Shown: positions 20,863-30,267, counted from the stretch's first letter. The stretch: DNA of 64,000 bases from Rubripirellula tenax (GCF_007860125.1 NZ_SJPW01000004.1:94372-158371); one strand, 5' to 3'. Notes: generated by a model not told the origin, from the letters alone. Numbers and translations: made by a program.

Positions 20863-22347
20863 ATGGATCTTGGAAATGGTCCGCTGGAGTTCGATGGGTG
20901 GGCAGCCCTGCGTGGTTTGTCCACGAGTGATTTGAAAAGGGTTCGTTGGATGGCATCGTTAGAGTATTTTTCATTCGAGGGTCGGAATTGCTATCGCCTT
21001 CGGTTCCTGATGGGCAAGAAACGCAAGAGCCTTGGACTAGGGCCGGTGGATGAAGCTGCGGCCGTGATCGCCAAAGAGCATGTCGAGCACCTGCTGTCCC
21101 AGGGGAAACGGGCCCGACCGCCGCACGAGCGAACGATTCAATGGACAGAGTCGCTCGACGATGATGTTCATGGGCGACTTGCCGCGATGGGGCTGGTCGA
21201 GGCGCGTGAGCGATGCGAATTGCCTCGTACCGTCCTGGCGTTCATGCGCTCGTATATCCGGGGCCGAACCGACTGGAAGAAGCCCGCGAACCATCGTCAG
21301 TCAGTGGATCACCTTGAGGGGTTTCTCAAGAAGCGAGACGTACCTTTGTCGTCGCTCACCCGAGGAGAGGCCGAGCGATGGCACCGATGGATGATGGACC
21401 CGAAACTGGGCCCAGGCCTTTCCGCGAACACGGCAGGCCAACACATCAAGCGGTGTCGCCAGATGATGCGTCAGGCCGTAGACGAACGGCTGATCGAGGC
21501 CAATCCGTTTACTGGCATTAAGGTCGACTTGCGATCGGACGTCTCCAAGAATCGGTTCATTGACGCCAACAGTGCAATCGCTATTGCCAACGCATGCCCT
21601 GACCAAGAATGGCGAACACTATTTGCACTTGGTCGTTACGGCGGCTTGCGTTGTCCGTCCGAAGTGTTGCGGCTTCGCTGGTCCGATATCCATTGGGACC
21701 GTGGGAGGTTCAAGGTGACGGCACCGAAGACCGAACGGTATGGGAAGGGCGAGCGGATCATCCCATTGTGGCCCGAGCTCGTGGCTGAATTGAACGATCT
21801 ATTTGGTATCGTCCAACCCGGTGTCGGCTGTTCAGCCGACAGTTTCGTGATCACTCGGTACCGCAGTTCGGAAACCAACCTGCGAACGTCGTTCAATAAG
21901 ATAGTTGCCAATGCCGGCATCGCCGTGTTCCCCAAGCCGTTCATGGCACTCCGAGCGAGTCGCCGCACCGAATTAGAACGTACCGGTCGGTTTGCGAACC
22001 ACGTGCTGAATGATTGGTTTGGGCACTCTGGGGCGATCGCAGAAACGCACTACCTGCAAACGACCGAAGCCGACTTCACCGAAGCGACGATTGCCCTACC
22101 ACCTTCCGTCGTAGGGCAACTCGTAGGGCAATCTGGCGGCACGCAGGAAGCATCTGCAGAGATCAACCCACAAAAAAAGCCCGGTAAAACCGGGCTTAAA
22201 GGCTCTTCAGAAGGGCCAGGGTCGGCCGAAAAATACACCCGGCAGGATTCGAACCTGCAACCCTCGGTTCCGAAGACCGATGCGCTATCCAATTGTGCCA
22301 CGGGTGCGTCTTCCCAGAGTTTAGCGTTTCTTGGAGTGCGCTTCTAG
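20863..22347 (+). CDS. Tyrosine recombinase / integrase of a tRNA-Arg-integrated element
   Basis: A 494-aa site-specific recombinase. An N-terminal core-binding region is followed by the catalytic domain: Arg in RYGGLRCPSEVLRLRW (about 265), a Lys in VTAPKTERYGKGERIIPLWP, box II in ALRASRRTELERTG, then DWFGHSGAIAETHYLQ with the nucleophile Tyr (about 403). The usual box II His is replaced (MALR in place of HxLR), seen, as I recall, in planctomycete relatives. The ORF continues about 95 residues past the Tyr, through a hairpin and antisense across the whole tRNA-Arg gene, and stops 40 nt beyond it. It is preceded by an excisionase-like gene and an operator-like palindrome. Role: integration and excision of the element to its left. 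Confidence 0.88.
   Translation: MDLGNGPLEFDGWAALRGLSTSDLKRVRWMASLEYFSFEGRNCYRLRFLMGKKRKSLGLGPVDEAAAVIAKEHVEHLLSQGKRARPPHERTIQWTESLDDDVHGRLAAMGLVEARERCELPRTVLAFMRSYIRGRTDWKKPANHRQSVDHLEGFLKKRDVPLSSLTRGEAERWHRWMMDPKLGPGLSANTAGQHIKRCRQMMRQAVDERLIEANPFTGIKVDLRSDVSKNRFIDANSAIAIANACPDQEWRTLFALGRYGGLRCPSEVLRLRWSDIHWDRGRFKVTAPKTERYGKGERIIPLWPELVAELNDLFGIVQPGVGCSADSFVITRYRSSETNLRTSFNKIVANAGIAVFPKPFMALRASRRTELERTGRFANHVLNDWFGHSGAIAETHYLQTTEADFTEATIALPPSVVGQLVGQSGGTQEASAEINPQKKPGKTGLKGSSEGPGSAEKYTRQDSNLQPSVPKTDALSNCATGASSQSLAFLGVRF
22171..22198 (-). terminator. Terminator downstream of tRNA-Arg
   Basis: On the minus strand AAGCCCGGT and ACCGGGCTT pair around a 3-nt loop (22177-22197) and are followed by TTTTTTTG. 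It lies 36 nt beyond the tRNA 3' end and inside the C-terminal part of the integrase ORF on the other strand. It is a strong Rho-independent-type terminator for the tRNA. Confidence 0.8.
22234..22307 (-). tRNA. tRNA-Arg (anticodon TCG)
   Basis: On the minus strand the acceptor arm GCACCCG pairs with CGGGTGT, followed by discriminator A. The anticodon arm is TCGGT-CTTCGGA-ACCGA, giving anticodon TCG (reads CGA). The T arm contains GCAGG-TTCGAAT-CCTGC, a perfect 5-bp stem. The D arm is GCAC/GCGC-like. All helices form, so the gene looks intact. No CCA is encoded. Its 3' half is the probable attachment site of the element whose integrase ORF crosses it in antisense. Confidence 0.93.
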
Positions 22348-22554
22348 AGGCCCTGTGACGTGCCGTTACTTTAATTTCACTGTCGGTCTTGCTGGCGCGA
22401 TCGTCGCCGTGCTTTGGACGAACTTCTTGACCAATGTCTCGTTGCCCTCAATGCCGATCAGTCCTACAGCGATCGCGTCATCCCGAATGGAAGCGAGAAT
22501 TGCTACACTTCGCTGCTTCGCCCATGATCCAGACTCGAACCAGAGATTTATCCG

Positions 22555-23076
22555 ATGCCGAATATTGGTCGCATGATTGCCGCTTCTGCTCACCGCGGAA
22601 TTGCCTATGCCGAACGTTTGATCGTCGGTATCGAGTCCAACGATTTTGCGAGTTTCGCTCGCGTCGGTGACCGCGTCATCGAGTCGAATCATCCCGCGTT
22701 CATCTGTGGCCACCTCAGCATCTATCCTGCAAACATCTTGCAAAATCTGGACGTGGACGCTGGCCAGATCGCTCCCACGGACGAGTTCTCGCGTTTGTTT
22801 TCTCACGAGGCCAAATGCGTCGACGGCCGAAATGGGGATGTCTATCCGGCGATGGACAAAATCACTGATGCGTTTTTCGCCGCTTACAAGGTTGCGACTG
22901 CGGCCATTGAATCGACGGATGACGAGGTCTTTTTGCGTGAAAATCCGAATGAACGGATGCGAACTATGTTTCCCACCATCGGGGCGATGCACGCGTTCTA
23001 CGTCGGCGGCCACTTCATGATGCACATGGGGCAATGGAGTGCTTGGCGCCGCGTGATGGGGATGCCCGCGGCCTAA
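22555..23076 (+). CDS. DinB-family-like protein
   Basis: The 173-aa product shows a four-helix-bundle pattern of the DinB/YfiT type: conserved His in NHPAFICGHLSIYPANILQ near the first third, a second His-containing region, and the C-terminal helix AMHAFYVGGHFMMHMGQWSAWRR with several His, a candidate metal site. DinB-fold proteins in bacteria include bacillithiol or mycothiol transferases, but the substrate here is unknown. No signal peptide. The gene stands alone just outside the tRNA-associated element. Confidence 0.65.
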   Translation: MPNIGRMIAASAHRGIAYAERLIVGIESNDFASFARVGDRVIESNHPAFICGHLSIYPANILQNLDVDAGQIAPTDEFSRLFSHEAKCVDGRNGDVYPAMDKITDAFFAAYKVATAAIESTDDEVFLRENPNERMRTMFPTIGAMHAFYVGGHFMMHMGQWSAWRRVMGMPAA

Positions 23077-23224
23077 ACGCCGTTCACTGCAGTCGCCCGG
23101 TTGACCCCAAGCAATTTCGCGGCCAAACGCATGCTTGCGGAAATGGATTCGGCGACGGTGTAGAATTCTGATCGGCAATGCCCTACTGCTTCCCACCGCT
23201 TCCTATCGCCCCTTCATCGAATTC

Positions 23225-24889
23225 ATGCATACACTCACGCGTCATCATCTCTCGATTGCCGTTTTGGTCCTGACTGGCCTCCTTGGGACCGCCAACGCCC
23301 AGGAACGTCCGAACATTCTGTTCATTATGTCGGACGACCATACCGCCCAAGCGATTGGCGCGTATGCGACTCTGTTGAAGGACTTAAATCCGACACCCAC
23401 GATCGATTCCCTTGCCGCCGAAGGCATCTGCTTCGACAACGCCTTTTGCACCAACTCGATTTGCACTCCGTCGCGTGCTTGCATCATCACGGGACAGTAC
23501 GACCATGTGAACGGCGTTTTTGATCTCGGCGGCAAAATCAAACCAGCCGACCAGGCATTGCCGATTGCAATGAAGAAGGCCGGGTACCAAACCGCAATGA
23601 TCGGTAAGTGGCATCTCGGCGAGGAACCGAACTACGACTATTACAAGGTGCTACCCGGACAGGGAAAGTACTTCGATACCGAGTTCATCACGCAGGGTCA
23701 AAAGCCATGGCCGAAAAACACGGTCGCATACAAAGGTTCGCACTCGACCGACGTCATCACCGATTCGACCCTTGATTGGTTCAAGAACGAGCGAGATCCG
23801 TCGAAGCCGTTCTTCGTTTGCCATCACTACAAGGCGCCGCACGATTACTTTGAGAGTCATCCGCGGTACGACAGCTACCTTGCCGACGTGATGATTCCCG
23901 AACCGAAATCGTTTTGGAAAAAGCCCGACACTTGGGGCTCCATCGCTACTCGCGGACACAACGATGAACTGGTTCCGCACATTGGAACTTCGATCGGCCG
24001 GCGAAACCCAAGGCGTTCGTACGCTGCCGATTTGCCGAAGGAATTTCCGAACGAGTTTAAGTGGGACTATAAAGATCCGACGCTGTCCGATGCGGACGTC
24101 AAGCGATTGGCGTATCAGGCGTATCTGAAGAAGTACCTACGCTGCGTCAAAGGCGTCGACGACAACTTGAAGCGTCTGTTCGACTATTTGAAGTCGGAAA
24201 ATCTGTTCGATAACACGGTGATCGTCTACACCGGCGACCAGGGATTCTGGTTGGGCGAAAAAGACTATCAAGACAAGCGTTGGGCCTACGATCCTTCCGA
24301 GCGAATGCCGTTCATTGTCCGCTATCCCAAGTCCGTAAAAGCGGGAACGCGTAGCGACGCGATTGTTGAAAACGTTGACTACCCTGCGTTATTGCTCGAC
24401 TTCGCAGATGCTGAGATTCCGGCGACGATGCAAGGAAAATCTTTCCGGTCCATTTGCGAAGGCCACGGCGAACCCGACGACTGGAAGAAGGCGACGTACT
24501 ATCGCTATTGGATGCACATGGCCCACCACGACAATCCCGGCGAGATGGCGATTCGTACGAAGACACACAAGCTGATCTACTTCTACGGATGCGACTACCA
24601 GGGCGGCGATCAAACGCCACCGGCGTGGGAATTGTACGATCTTGTTCGCGACCCTGATGAATTGAACAATGTCTACGACGACGCAAACTATGCCGAAGCG
24701 CGCGACGAGCTGAAGTCGCAATTTGCTTTGCTTCGCAAAAAAGTTGGCGACGACGGGTCGCACTTTCCCAAAGCCGAAGCGGTCGTCCAAGAGTTCTGGG
24801 ACTACGATCAAGACGATCGCAAGAAAGCGATAGAAATTTCCAGTGCCTTTCTCCAGCGGCGGGAAGCCAGCTTGAAACCGAAGAAATAG
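23225..24889 (+). CDS. Secreted arylsulfatase-type sulfatase
   Basis: The 554-aa enzyme starts at ATG 23225. Residues 1-26 form a signal peptide (LSIAVLVLTGLLGTANAQ). Mature protein begins RPNILFIMSDDHTAQAIG, the metal-binding N-terminus of sulfatases. The formylglycine motif C-T-P-S-R is at C80 (NSICTPSRACIITGQ), followed by KAGYQTAMIGKWHLG and a C-terminal metal-site VYTGDQGFWLGEKD. It should hydrolyse sulfate esters, probably on algal polysaccharides, in the periplasm or outside. A 9-nt gap links it to the pectate-lyase-like gene downstream, suggesting a co-transcribed polysaccharide-degradation pair. An upstream frame of 30 codons is not needed. Confidence 0.92.
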   Translation: MHTLTRHHLSIAVLVLTGLLGTANAQERPNILFIMSDDHTAQAIGAYATLLKDLNPTPTIDSLAAEGICFDNAFCTNSICTPSRACIITGQYDHVNGVFDLGGKIKPADQALPIAMKKAGYQTAMIGKWHLGEEPNYDYYKVLPGQGKYFDTEFITQGQKPWPKNTVAYKGSHSTDVITDSTLDWFKNERDPSKPFFVCHHYKAPHDYFESHPRYDSYLADVMIPEPKSFWKKPDTWGSIATRGHNDELVPHIGTSIGRRNPRRSYAADLPKEFPNEFKWDYKDPTLSDADVKRLAYQAYLKKYLRCVKGVDDNLKRLFDYLKSENLFDNTVIVYTGDQGFWLGEKDYQDKRWAYDPSERMPFIVRYPKSVKAGTRSDAIVENVDYPALLLDFADAEIPATMQGKSFRSICEGHGEPDDWKKATYYRYWMHMAHHDNPGEMAIRTKTHKLIYFYGCDYQGGDQTPPAWELYDLVRDPDELNNVYDDANYAEARDELKSQFALLRKKVGDDGSHFPKAEAVVQEFWDYDQDDRKKAIEISSAFLQRREASLKPKK

Positions 24890-24898
24890 GTAAGGGGC

Positions 24899-26323
24899 AT
24901 GCGTTCTTCTTTTCGGTGGCTGTGCTTGATAGTTGCATGCCTCGCCTACTCTGCGGCGCGAGCCGACGAGGGGCTACGCCAACGTGCGATCGATACGATG
25001 CGGGCGGCATCGAGTTACTTTCATGGGAACGTCGCTTCGCACGGCGGCTATGTCTATCACTATTCGCTAGATCTGGCCGACCGCTCGGGCGAGGGCGTGA
25101 CCACAAAGGATCAAATTTGGGTTCAACCGCCGGGCACACCCACGGTGGGATTGGCGTTTCTAAGTGCATACGCTGCGACGGGCGATCGCTTCTCTTTGGA
25201 CGCCGCGATCGACGCAGGCAATGCACTGCGGTATGGACAACTGAAATCGGGCGGTTGGACCAGTTCGATCGACTTTGATCCCAAAGGCACGCAATCAGCG
25301 GACTACCGAAACGGACGGGGGCGAGGCAAGAACTATTCGACGCTTGACGACGGAAAGAGCCAGTCAGCGATTCAGTTTTTGGTTCGATTAGACGAAGCAA
25401 CGGAATTCAAGAACGAAGAAATTCACGATGCCGTCTCGTTCGGATTGAACGCGATGATCGGCGCTCAATTTTCAAACGGTGGATTCCCTCAAGCATGGCC
25501 GGGTGCCAATGGCCCGCGTCCGGGACTGCATGCGGACTTCCCCGACTACGACTGGCGGATCGAACACCGAATTAAAGAGTATTGGTTCCTTCCGACGCTC
25601 AACGACGACGTTCCGGGTGAGGTTGCCCGAACCTTAGTGGAAGCATATCGCGTCTACAAAGACGAACGATTCATGGAATCGCTTCGTCGTCTCGGTGATT
25701 TCTTGCTGTTGGCTCAATTGCCGGAACCCCAGCCAGGCTACGCCCAGCAGTACACATCGGAAATGAAGCCGGCGTGGGCTCGTAAATTCGAACCGCCTGC
25801 AGTCGCGAGCGACGAGACCCAGGAGGTGTTGTTCACATTGATGTTGATCGCCCAACAGACGAACGAAAGAAAATACTGGAAGCCGATCGAGCCAGCGATG
25901 AAATGGCTGGAACGTTCGCAATTGGACGACGGATCATTCGCAAGATTTTACGAATTGCAAACCAATCGTCCACTCTATATGAACCGTTCCGGCGACACGT
26001 ACTCACTGACTCACGACGATTCTGACCTGCCAGGTCACTACAGTTGGAAGATCAAATCAAAGCTGCCTCAACTGCGAAAGTCGCTGGACCGATTGCGGGC
26101 TGGCCAGTCGCTTGAGAGCTTCGATTCCCTTTCAACGCTGACAAAGAAAGCGGTCACCATTGTTGACTCATTGGACGAATCGAAGCGGTGGGTTGATGTT
26201 TCGGATGGTTCGCGAATGGTCGGTCAGTTCACAATGGCTAGCGGCCAACGTTTTCTGTCTAGCGAGACGTTCAGCAAGAATCTGACAACCCTAAGCCAGT
26301 TCGTCGGGGCGTCGAAGGAATAG
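24899..26323 (+). CDS. Secreted pectate-lyase-like protein (PL10 type)
   Basis: The 474-aa product begins with a signal peptide ending near ARAD (about residue 23). The rest is an alpha/alpha-barrel-type repeat with Trp, Gly and Asp signatures: VQPPGTPTVGLAFLSAYAAT, FSNGGFPQAWPG (close to the NGGWPQ motif of PL10 pectate lyases), and a C-terminal YSLTHDDSDLPGHYSW. Family PL10 enzymes cleave polygalacturonate by beta-elimination with Ca2+. Whether this one keeps activity is uncertain. Genes of this type in planctomycetes usually accompany sulfatases, and here it follows one directly. Secreted. Confidence 0.72.
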   Translation: MRSSFRWLCLIVACLAYSAARADEGLRQRAIDTMRAASSYFHGNVASHGGYVYHYSLDLADRSGEGVTTKDQIWVQPPGTPTVGLAFLSAYAATGDRFSLDAAIDAGNALRYGQLKSGGWTSSIDFDPKGTQSADYRNGRGRGKNYSTLDDGKSQSAIQFLVRLDEATEFKNEEIHDAVSFGLNAMIGAQFSNGGFPQAWPGANGPRPGLHADFPDYDWRIEHRIKEYWFLPTLNDDVPGEVARTLVEAYRVYKDERFMESLRRLGDFLLLAQLPEPQPGYAQQYTSEMKPAWARKFEPPAVASDETQEVLFTLMLIAQQTNERKYWKPIEPAMKWLERSQLDDGSFARFYELQTNRPLYMNRSGDTYSLTHDDSDLPGHYSWKIKSKLPQLRKSLDRLRAGQSLESFDSLSTLTKKAVTIVDSLDESKRWVDVSDGSRMVGQFTMASGQRFLSSETFSKNLTTLSQFVGASKE

Positions 26324-26333
26324 CGTCCGCGAT

Positions 26334-27221
26334 TCACTCGTTTTGGTAGAACCGGATGTCGCTGGTGGTTGCCCCGGTCAATCCGCAAACACGTGAGGCG
26401 AATTTCACGGCATTGGGCAAGATCTCGGCCAGCGGACGGGAATGGACCAATCCCGCGATGGTTGCCGATGCGAAGGCATCACCCGCGCCAACGGTGTCGG
26501 CGATCTTTTCGAGCGGTTGAACCGGCGCGTGGGTCTGACCGTCGGGGCCAATCCCGTATGCGCCTTTGGATCCGCATGTCACCAGAACTGTATTGATCCC
26601 GAACCGCTTGCGCAGCGTGTTTGATGCTTCGTAGATTTGCGATTCGTGCTGGCATGGCTCGTCCACCAATCGACTCAGCTCATCCTCACTCAGCTTCACC
26701 CACGTCGCGTCACCGATCAACGTGCTTAACCACTTCGCATCGAAGAACGGGTCACGGATGTTGATGTCGACGAAACGGCGTAGACTGCTTTGACGGATCA
26801 AATCTGTAATTGTCTCTCGCGACTGATGAGACCGGCACGCAAGGCTGCCGTAGGCGAGGATCGAGAACTCACTTGGGTTGACTTGAAAGTCAGGTCGGGA
26901 AATAAAATCGAAAGCAACGTTTTCGACGATTTCGTACTGCGGCTGGCCGTCGACAATGGTGACCGCGACGCGACCGGTTGGGCGGTCATTCTGTTGCAAA
27001 CCTCGGGTGTCCATTCCCCAACTGAACATTGAATCGCGAATCTGCTTGCCGTCATCGTCATTGCCGATTGCCGACAAGAACACCGGTGGAAGGCCCAGCC
27101 CCTGCAGATTCCAAGCGACGTTCATTGGCGCTCCGCCAAGGATGCGTTGGCCATCGGGAAAATGGTCAAACAGAACTTCGCCGGCGATCAGAGGAGGCAG
27201 CGTTTGTTGGATTTCAGTCAT
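26334..27221 (-). CDS. PfkB-family carbohydrate kinase (fructokinase-like)
   Basis: The 295-aa enzyme starts at ATG 27221. The N-terminal signature GGAPMNVAWNLQGLGL and the C-terminal DTVGAGDAFASATIAG (PfkB catalytic Asp in GAGD) identify a ribokinase-family sugar kinase. DINIRDPFFD and WVKLSEDEL are typical of fructokinases. It would phosphorylate a hexose such as fructose or a similar sugar with ATP in the cytoplasm. It sits between two secreted-enzyme gene groups but on the other strand, and its exact sugar is not determinable. Confidence 0.88.
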   Translation of the reverse strand: MTEIQQTLPPLIAGEVLFDHFPDGQRILGGAPMNVAWNLQGLGLPPVFLSAIGNDDDGKQIRDSMFSWGMDTRGLQQNDRPTGRVAVTIVDGQPQYEIVENVAFDFISRPDFQVNPSEFSILAYGSLACRSHQSRETITDLIRQSSLRRFVDINIRDPFFDAKWLSTLIGDATWVKLSEDELSRLVDEPCQHESQIYEASNTLRKRFGINTVLVTCGSKGAYGIGPDGQTHAPVQPLEKIADTVGAGDAFASATIAGLVHSRPLAEILPNAVKFASRVCGLTGATTSDIRFYQNE

Positions 27222-27360
27222 GATGGCCTGCTTCACAAGAGAGAATCGGATCAGCAATCAGCGTCCACTGATATGCGTTCGCAGTCAAGCGTTCGAGGAG
27301 AAGGAGTTTCGATCCGTGCGCAGGATGCATTCCGATTGGAAAGCAAATGGCACGAAGGGA

Positions 27361-28290
27361 TCATGTCAATTTGGCTCGAATTCGCTGAGCGATTTCGGTG
27401 GTCGCTTCGATCCCCGTGTCAAAAAAACCGGCGAAGTGAACAAAGCCGTGGAGCATCGAGTCGTAGCGTTTGGTCGTGGTGGTGACGCCTGCGGCGGTTA
27501 GCATTTTGGCATAGGCTTCGCCTTCATTGGAAAGCACATCGTATCCGGCCGTGATCACGTGAGCTTCGGGAAGACCGGCATGCGAGGCGGCACGCGACGG
27601 TACGGCCAAAGATGATAAATTCGGATCCCTCGGATCCTGTTCCCCCAGATACTGACGCCAAAAATACTCCATCGTCGCTCGCGTCAGCCCGTGTCCGGTG
27701 GCATAGTCTCGATAGGATTTCGTTTCGAAGTCGGGCGCGATGACGGGATAGATCAGCACTTGAAGTCGGATCGCTGGCCCGCCTTGGTCTCGCGCCTTGA
27801 TCGCAACGGCAGCGGCGAGCGTGCCACCAGCGCTGTCACCGGCAACTGCGATCTTGCCAGCATCGATCGCGAAATCGGCTGCAGCATCGACGACGGCCGC
27901 CGTGGCTCGAAAGCACTCGTCCACCGGGCCCGGAAACGGACTTTCGGGCGACCGTTGGTAATCGACCGAAATGACGGTGCATTGCGACATTGCCGCTAAT
28001 CGCCGGCAAACTGCATCATGCGTGTCAAGGCTACCGAGGACCCAACCGCCGCCATGGAAAAACATGACAAGCGGCGAGGCTTGACCGACAACGTCACTGT
28101 ACAACCTCGCCCTGATGTCGCCCGCCAACGTGATGTCTTCGACGCGTTTGATGTCTGGACCGGTTCCGAACAACTCGGTCAACCCGGCGAACGCAGCTCG
28201 CGCCTCGTCTGGCGTCAGCTCCTGCCATGCGGGCGGATTTCTTTCGGCAATGGAATCGACGAATGCTTGAGCTTGGGGATGGAGCGACAT
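27361..28290 (-). CDS. HSL-family alpha/beta hydrolase (esterase/lipase)
   Basis: The 309-aa enzyme starts at ATG 28290; an upstream extension to 28455 lacks family similarity. It shows the HGGGW oxyanion-hole motif (FFHGGGWVLG, about residues 80-90), the GDSAGG nucleophile elbow, a later Asp region (AHVITAGYDVLSNEG), and a C-terminal catalytic His in MLHGFVHFAG. This set defines the hormone-sensitive lipase (HSL) group of carboxylesterases. It has no signal peptide, so it acts in the cytoplasm on small esters. Substrate unknown. Confidence 0.9.
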   Translation of the reverse strand: MSLHPQAQAFVDSIAERNPPAWQELTPDEARAAFAGLTELFGTGPDIKRVEDITLAGDIRARLYSDVVGQASPLVMFFHGGGWVLGSLDTHDAVCRRLAAMSQCTVISVDYQRSPESPFPGPVDECFRATAAVVDAAADFAIDAGKIAVAGDSAGGTLAAAVAIKARDQGGPAIRLQVLIYPVIAPDFETKSYRDYATGHGLTRATMEYFWRQYLGEQDPRDPNLSSLAVPSRAASHAGLPEAHVITAGYDVLSNEGEAYAKMLTAAGVTTTTKRYDSMLHGFVHFAGFFDTGIEATTEIAQRIRAKLT

Positions 28291-28569
28291 GGATTGGATT
28301 GGTTGAGCTGAGGTGATTGAGTAGGCGAGAGATGGAGATAGCGAACGCGTTTGCAAGCAGTGTCGCCAGTCATTTTGCCTCTCATTTTCAAGCGGCGAAA
28401 GACTGTCCCATCCGAAATGTGGGCGTGCCTTCAAGCAAGTGTTCGCATTTTCCAATTCTATAAATGACGAGCTTGCGAGGTTCGAGTTCCGTTGTCAAAA
28501 GACCTTACGACTGGCTATGGCTTAGAATAGTGTCGGTAATTCCACTTCACTGAATTTCGGCGTTAAAAA

Positions 28570-29508
28570 ATGATTCGTTTGCGTGTTATCTGTTCACTTC
28601 TCGTTGCAATTCTGGGCGCCGTGTCCGTTCAAGCACAGCCCGTTGCGAAGCAGACCAAGAAGCCCTCCCCACCGTTTCAATGGGTGAATCCACCGGCTGG
28701 AAAAATCGCGGGCGTGACGCATCACTCGTTTAAAAGCACGTCACTGAAGCAGCCTGTGGGCTACTGCCTGTACCTTCCGCCGAGCTACCGAGAGACCGGT
28801 GATGCCGTCGAGCAGAAGTATCCCGTCGTCTATTACCTTCACGGTGGACGCCCTGGATCGGAAACCAAGTCGATTCGTCTGGCAACCTATATCGATGCAG
28901 CGATGCGTGCGGGAGAAGTTCCCGAAATGGTGTACGTATTCGTCAACGGCGGGCCGGTCAGCCACTACAACATGCCCGACGATCCGACAGCCCAGGGGCA
29001 AGGCGTTTTCCTGAACGAGTTGATCCCGCACATCGAGCAAACCTATCGCGTGATTGCAAACCGTTCAGGTCGTGGCTTGGAAGGGTTCTCGCAAGGAGGA
29101 CGCGGCACGAGTCGGATAATGTTCAAACATCCGGAACTCTTCTGCAGCGCGGCGCCCGGTGGCGGCGGTTACTCGACCGAGAAAAATATCTCGGAAAACA
29201 ATGGCGAAGAGAACCCAAAGCTGATCTTTGCACCGGGCGACAACACTTGGGATCTCGCACGCGCCTACGCTAAGAATCTGCAGGCAAGGTTCCCGCTGCG
29301 TATTCAGTTCCACGTCGGCACCAAGGGATTCAATTACGAAAACAATCTCGCGTTCATGAGCTTCCTGGCCGAGAAGGGGATTCCCTTTGAGAAGGTCATC
29401 GTTCCGGATGCCGGCCACAGTGCAATGCAGATCTACGAAACCCGTGGCAATCAGATCATGAACTTTCACGCCAAATCATTCGGCCTGGACACGGACGTGG
29501 CAGAGTGA
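28570..29508 (+). CDS. Secreted esterase (CE1 / esterase-D-like)
   Basis: The 312-aa protein has a signal peptide (MIRLRVICSLLVAILGAVSV, cut after QAQ). It then contains YCLYLPPSYRE, VVYYLHGG, and the nucleophile elbow LEGFSQGGRG with Ser near 174, then AAPGGGGYS, with the catalytic His in PDAGHSAMQIYE. This resembles enterochelin-esterase or feruloyl-esterase-like CE1 proteins. It probably deacylates polysaccharide side groups outside the cytoplasm, which suits its sulfatase-rich surroundings. The natural substrate is unknown. Confidence 0.85.
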   Translation: MIRLRVICSLLVAILGAVSVQAQPVAKQTKKPSPPFQWVNPPAGKIAGVTHHSFKSTSLKQPVGYCLYLPPSYRETGDAVEQKYPVVYYLHGGRPGSETKSIRLATYIDAAMRAGEVPEMVYVFVNGGPVSHYNMPDDPTAQGQGVFLNELIPHIEQTYRVIANRSGRGLEGFSQGGRGTSRIMFKHPELFCSAAPGGGGYSTEKNISENNGEENPKLIFAPGDNTWDLARAYAKNLQARFPLRIQFHVGTKGFNYENNLAFMSFLAEKGIPFEKVIVPDAGHSAMQIYETRGNQIMNFHAKSFGLDTDVAE

Positions 29509-29670
29509 GCCTACAATGAACGCTCGAGGATCGGTCAAGTTTCCGGCCGCACCATCGGTTTTTTCTAATCCAGGTTGGCGGATCGATAGGCTGAATCGAC
29601 ATCAACGCCGCAGGCGCGGCTAGCTGAAAATTGCGGCCTCACTGTCGTCACTCAAACGGATCAAAATATT

Positions 29671-30267
29671 ATGAAATCGAGTCTGTCTTCCTTCGCCGTC
29701 CTCGCGACCGTCGCCATCTCGCTGGCTTTTCAAACCGATGCCCCCGCCCAGGATGGCTCGCCGGCTCAGTCGAACACGACCACGCAGCCCGCCACGGGTT
29801 CGAAGGCGCAAGACTTTAAGCTCACAGCCGTTGCCGGCTCAATGGAAGGCGACGTTCGGTTGAGCGAACTGCTGGAAGATGGACCTGTCGTGTTGGTTGT
29901 ACTGCGAGGTTTTCCCGGATATCAGTGCGGTATTTGTTCCCGACAGGTCGGTGAACTGATGAGCAGCGCAAAAGCATTCGCTGGGAAGAATGCCAAGGTC
30001 GTCATGGTCTATCCTGGCGCTGACGATGGCTTGGAGGCTCGCGCCCGCGAGTTCCTCAAAGGCAGCAATTTGCCGGAGCCTTTCAGCCTGTTGATCGATC
30101 CGGGCTACGAGTTTACCAATGCCTACGGCTTGCGATGGAATGCCCCACGCGAGACAGCTTACCCATCCACGTTCGTCATCGGCACGGACGGCGTGATCAA
30201 GTACGCCAACATCAGCAAGGGACACGGCGGCCGAACGTCCGCGAAGGATATTTTGGCGAATCTATAG
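29671..30267 (+). CDS. Secreted AhpC/TSA-family peroxiredoxin-like protein
   Basis: The 198-aa product has a signal peptide (residues about 1-26, ending APAQ) and a thioredoxin-fold domain. VVLVVLRGFPGYQCGICSRQ carries a CxxC pair at the position of peroxiredoxin/redoxin active cysteines. LLIDPGYEFTNAYGLRW and PSTFVIGTDGVIKYANISKG match the C-terminal half of AhpC/TSA proteins. Probably an extracytoplasmic thiol oxidoreductase or peroxide reductase. The substrate is not determinable. Confidence 0.82.
   Translation: MKSSLSSFAVLATVAISLAFQTDAPAQDGSPAQSNTTTQPATGSKAQDFKLTAVAGSMEGDVRLSELLEDGPVVLVVLRGFPGYQCGICSRQVGELMSSAKAFAGKNAKVVMVYPGADDGLEARAREFLKGSNLPEPFSLLIDPGYEFTNAYGLRWNAPRETAYPSTFVIGTDGVIKYANISKGHGGRTSAKDILANL

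Noticed and set aside
22366-23196. 276-codon minus-strand frame
   Set aside because: It is antisense to the DinB-like gene and has no ribosome-binding site or recognisable motif.
24312-25400. 362-codon minus-strand frame across two secreted-enzyme genes
   Set aside because: Arg- and Ser-rich composition; it spans the sulfatase/lyase boundary and is a shadow of both.
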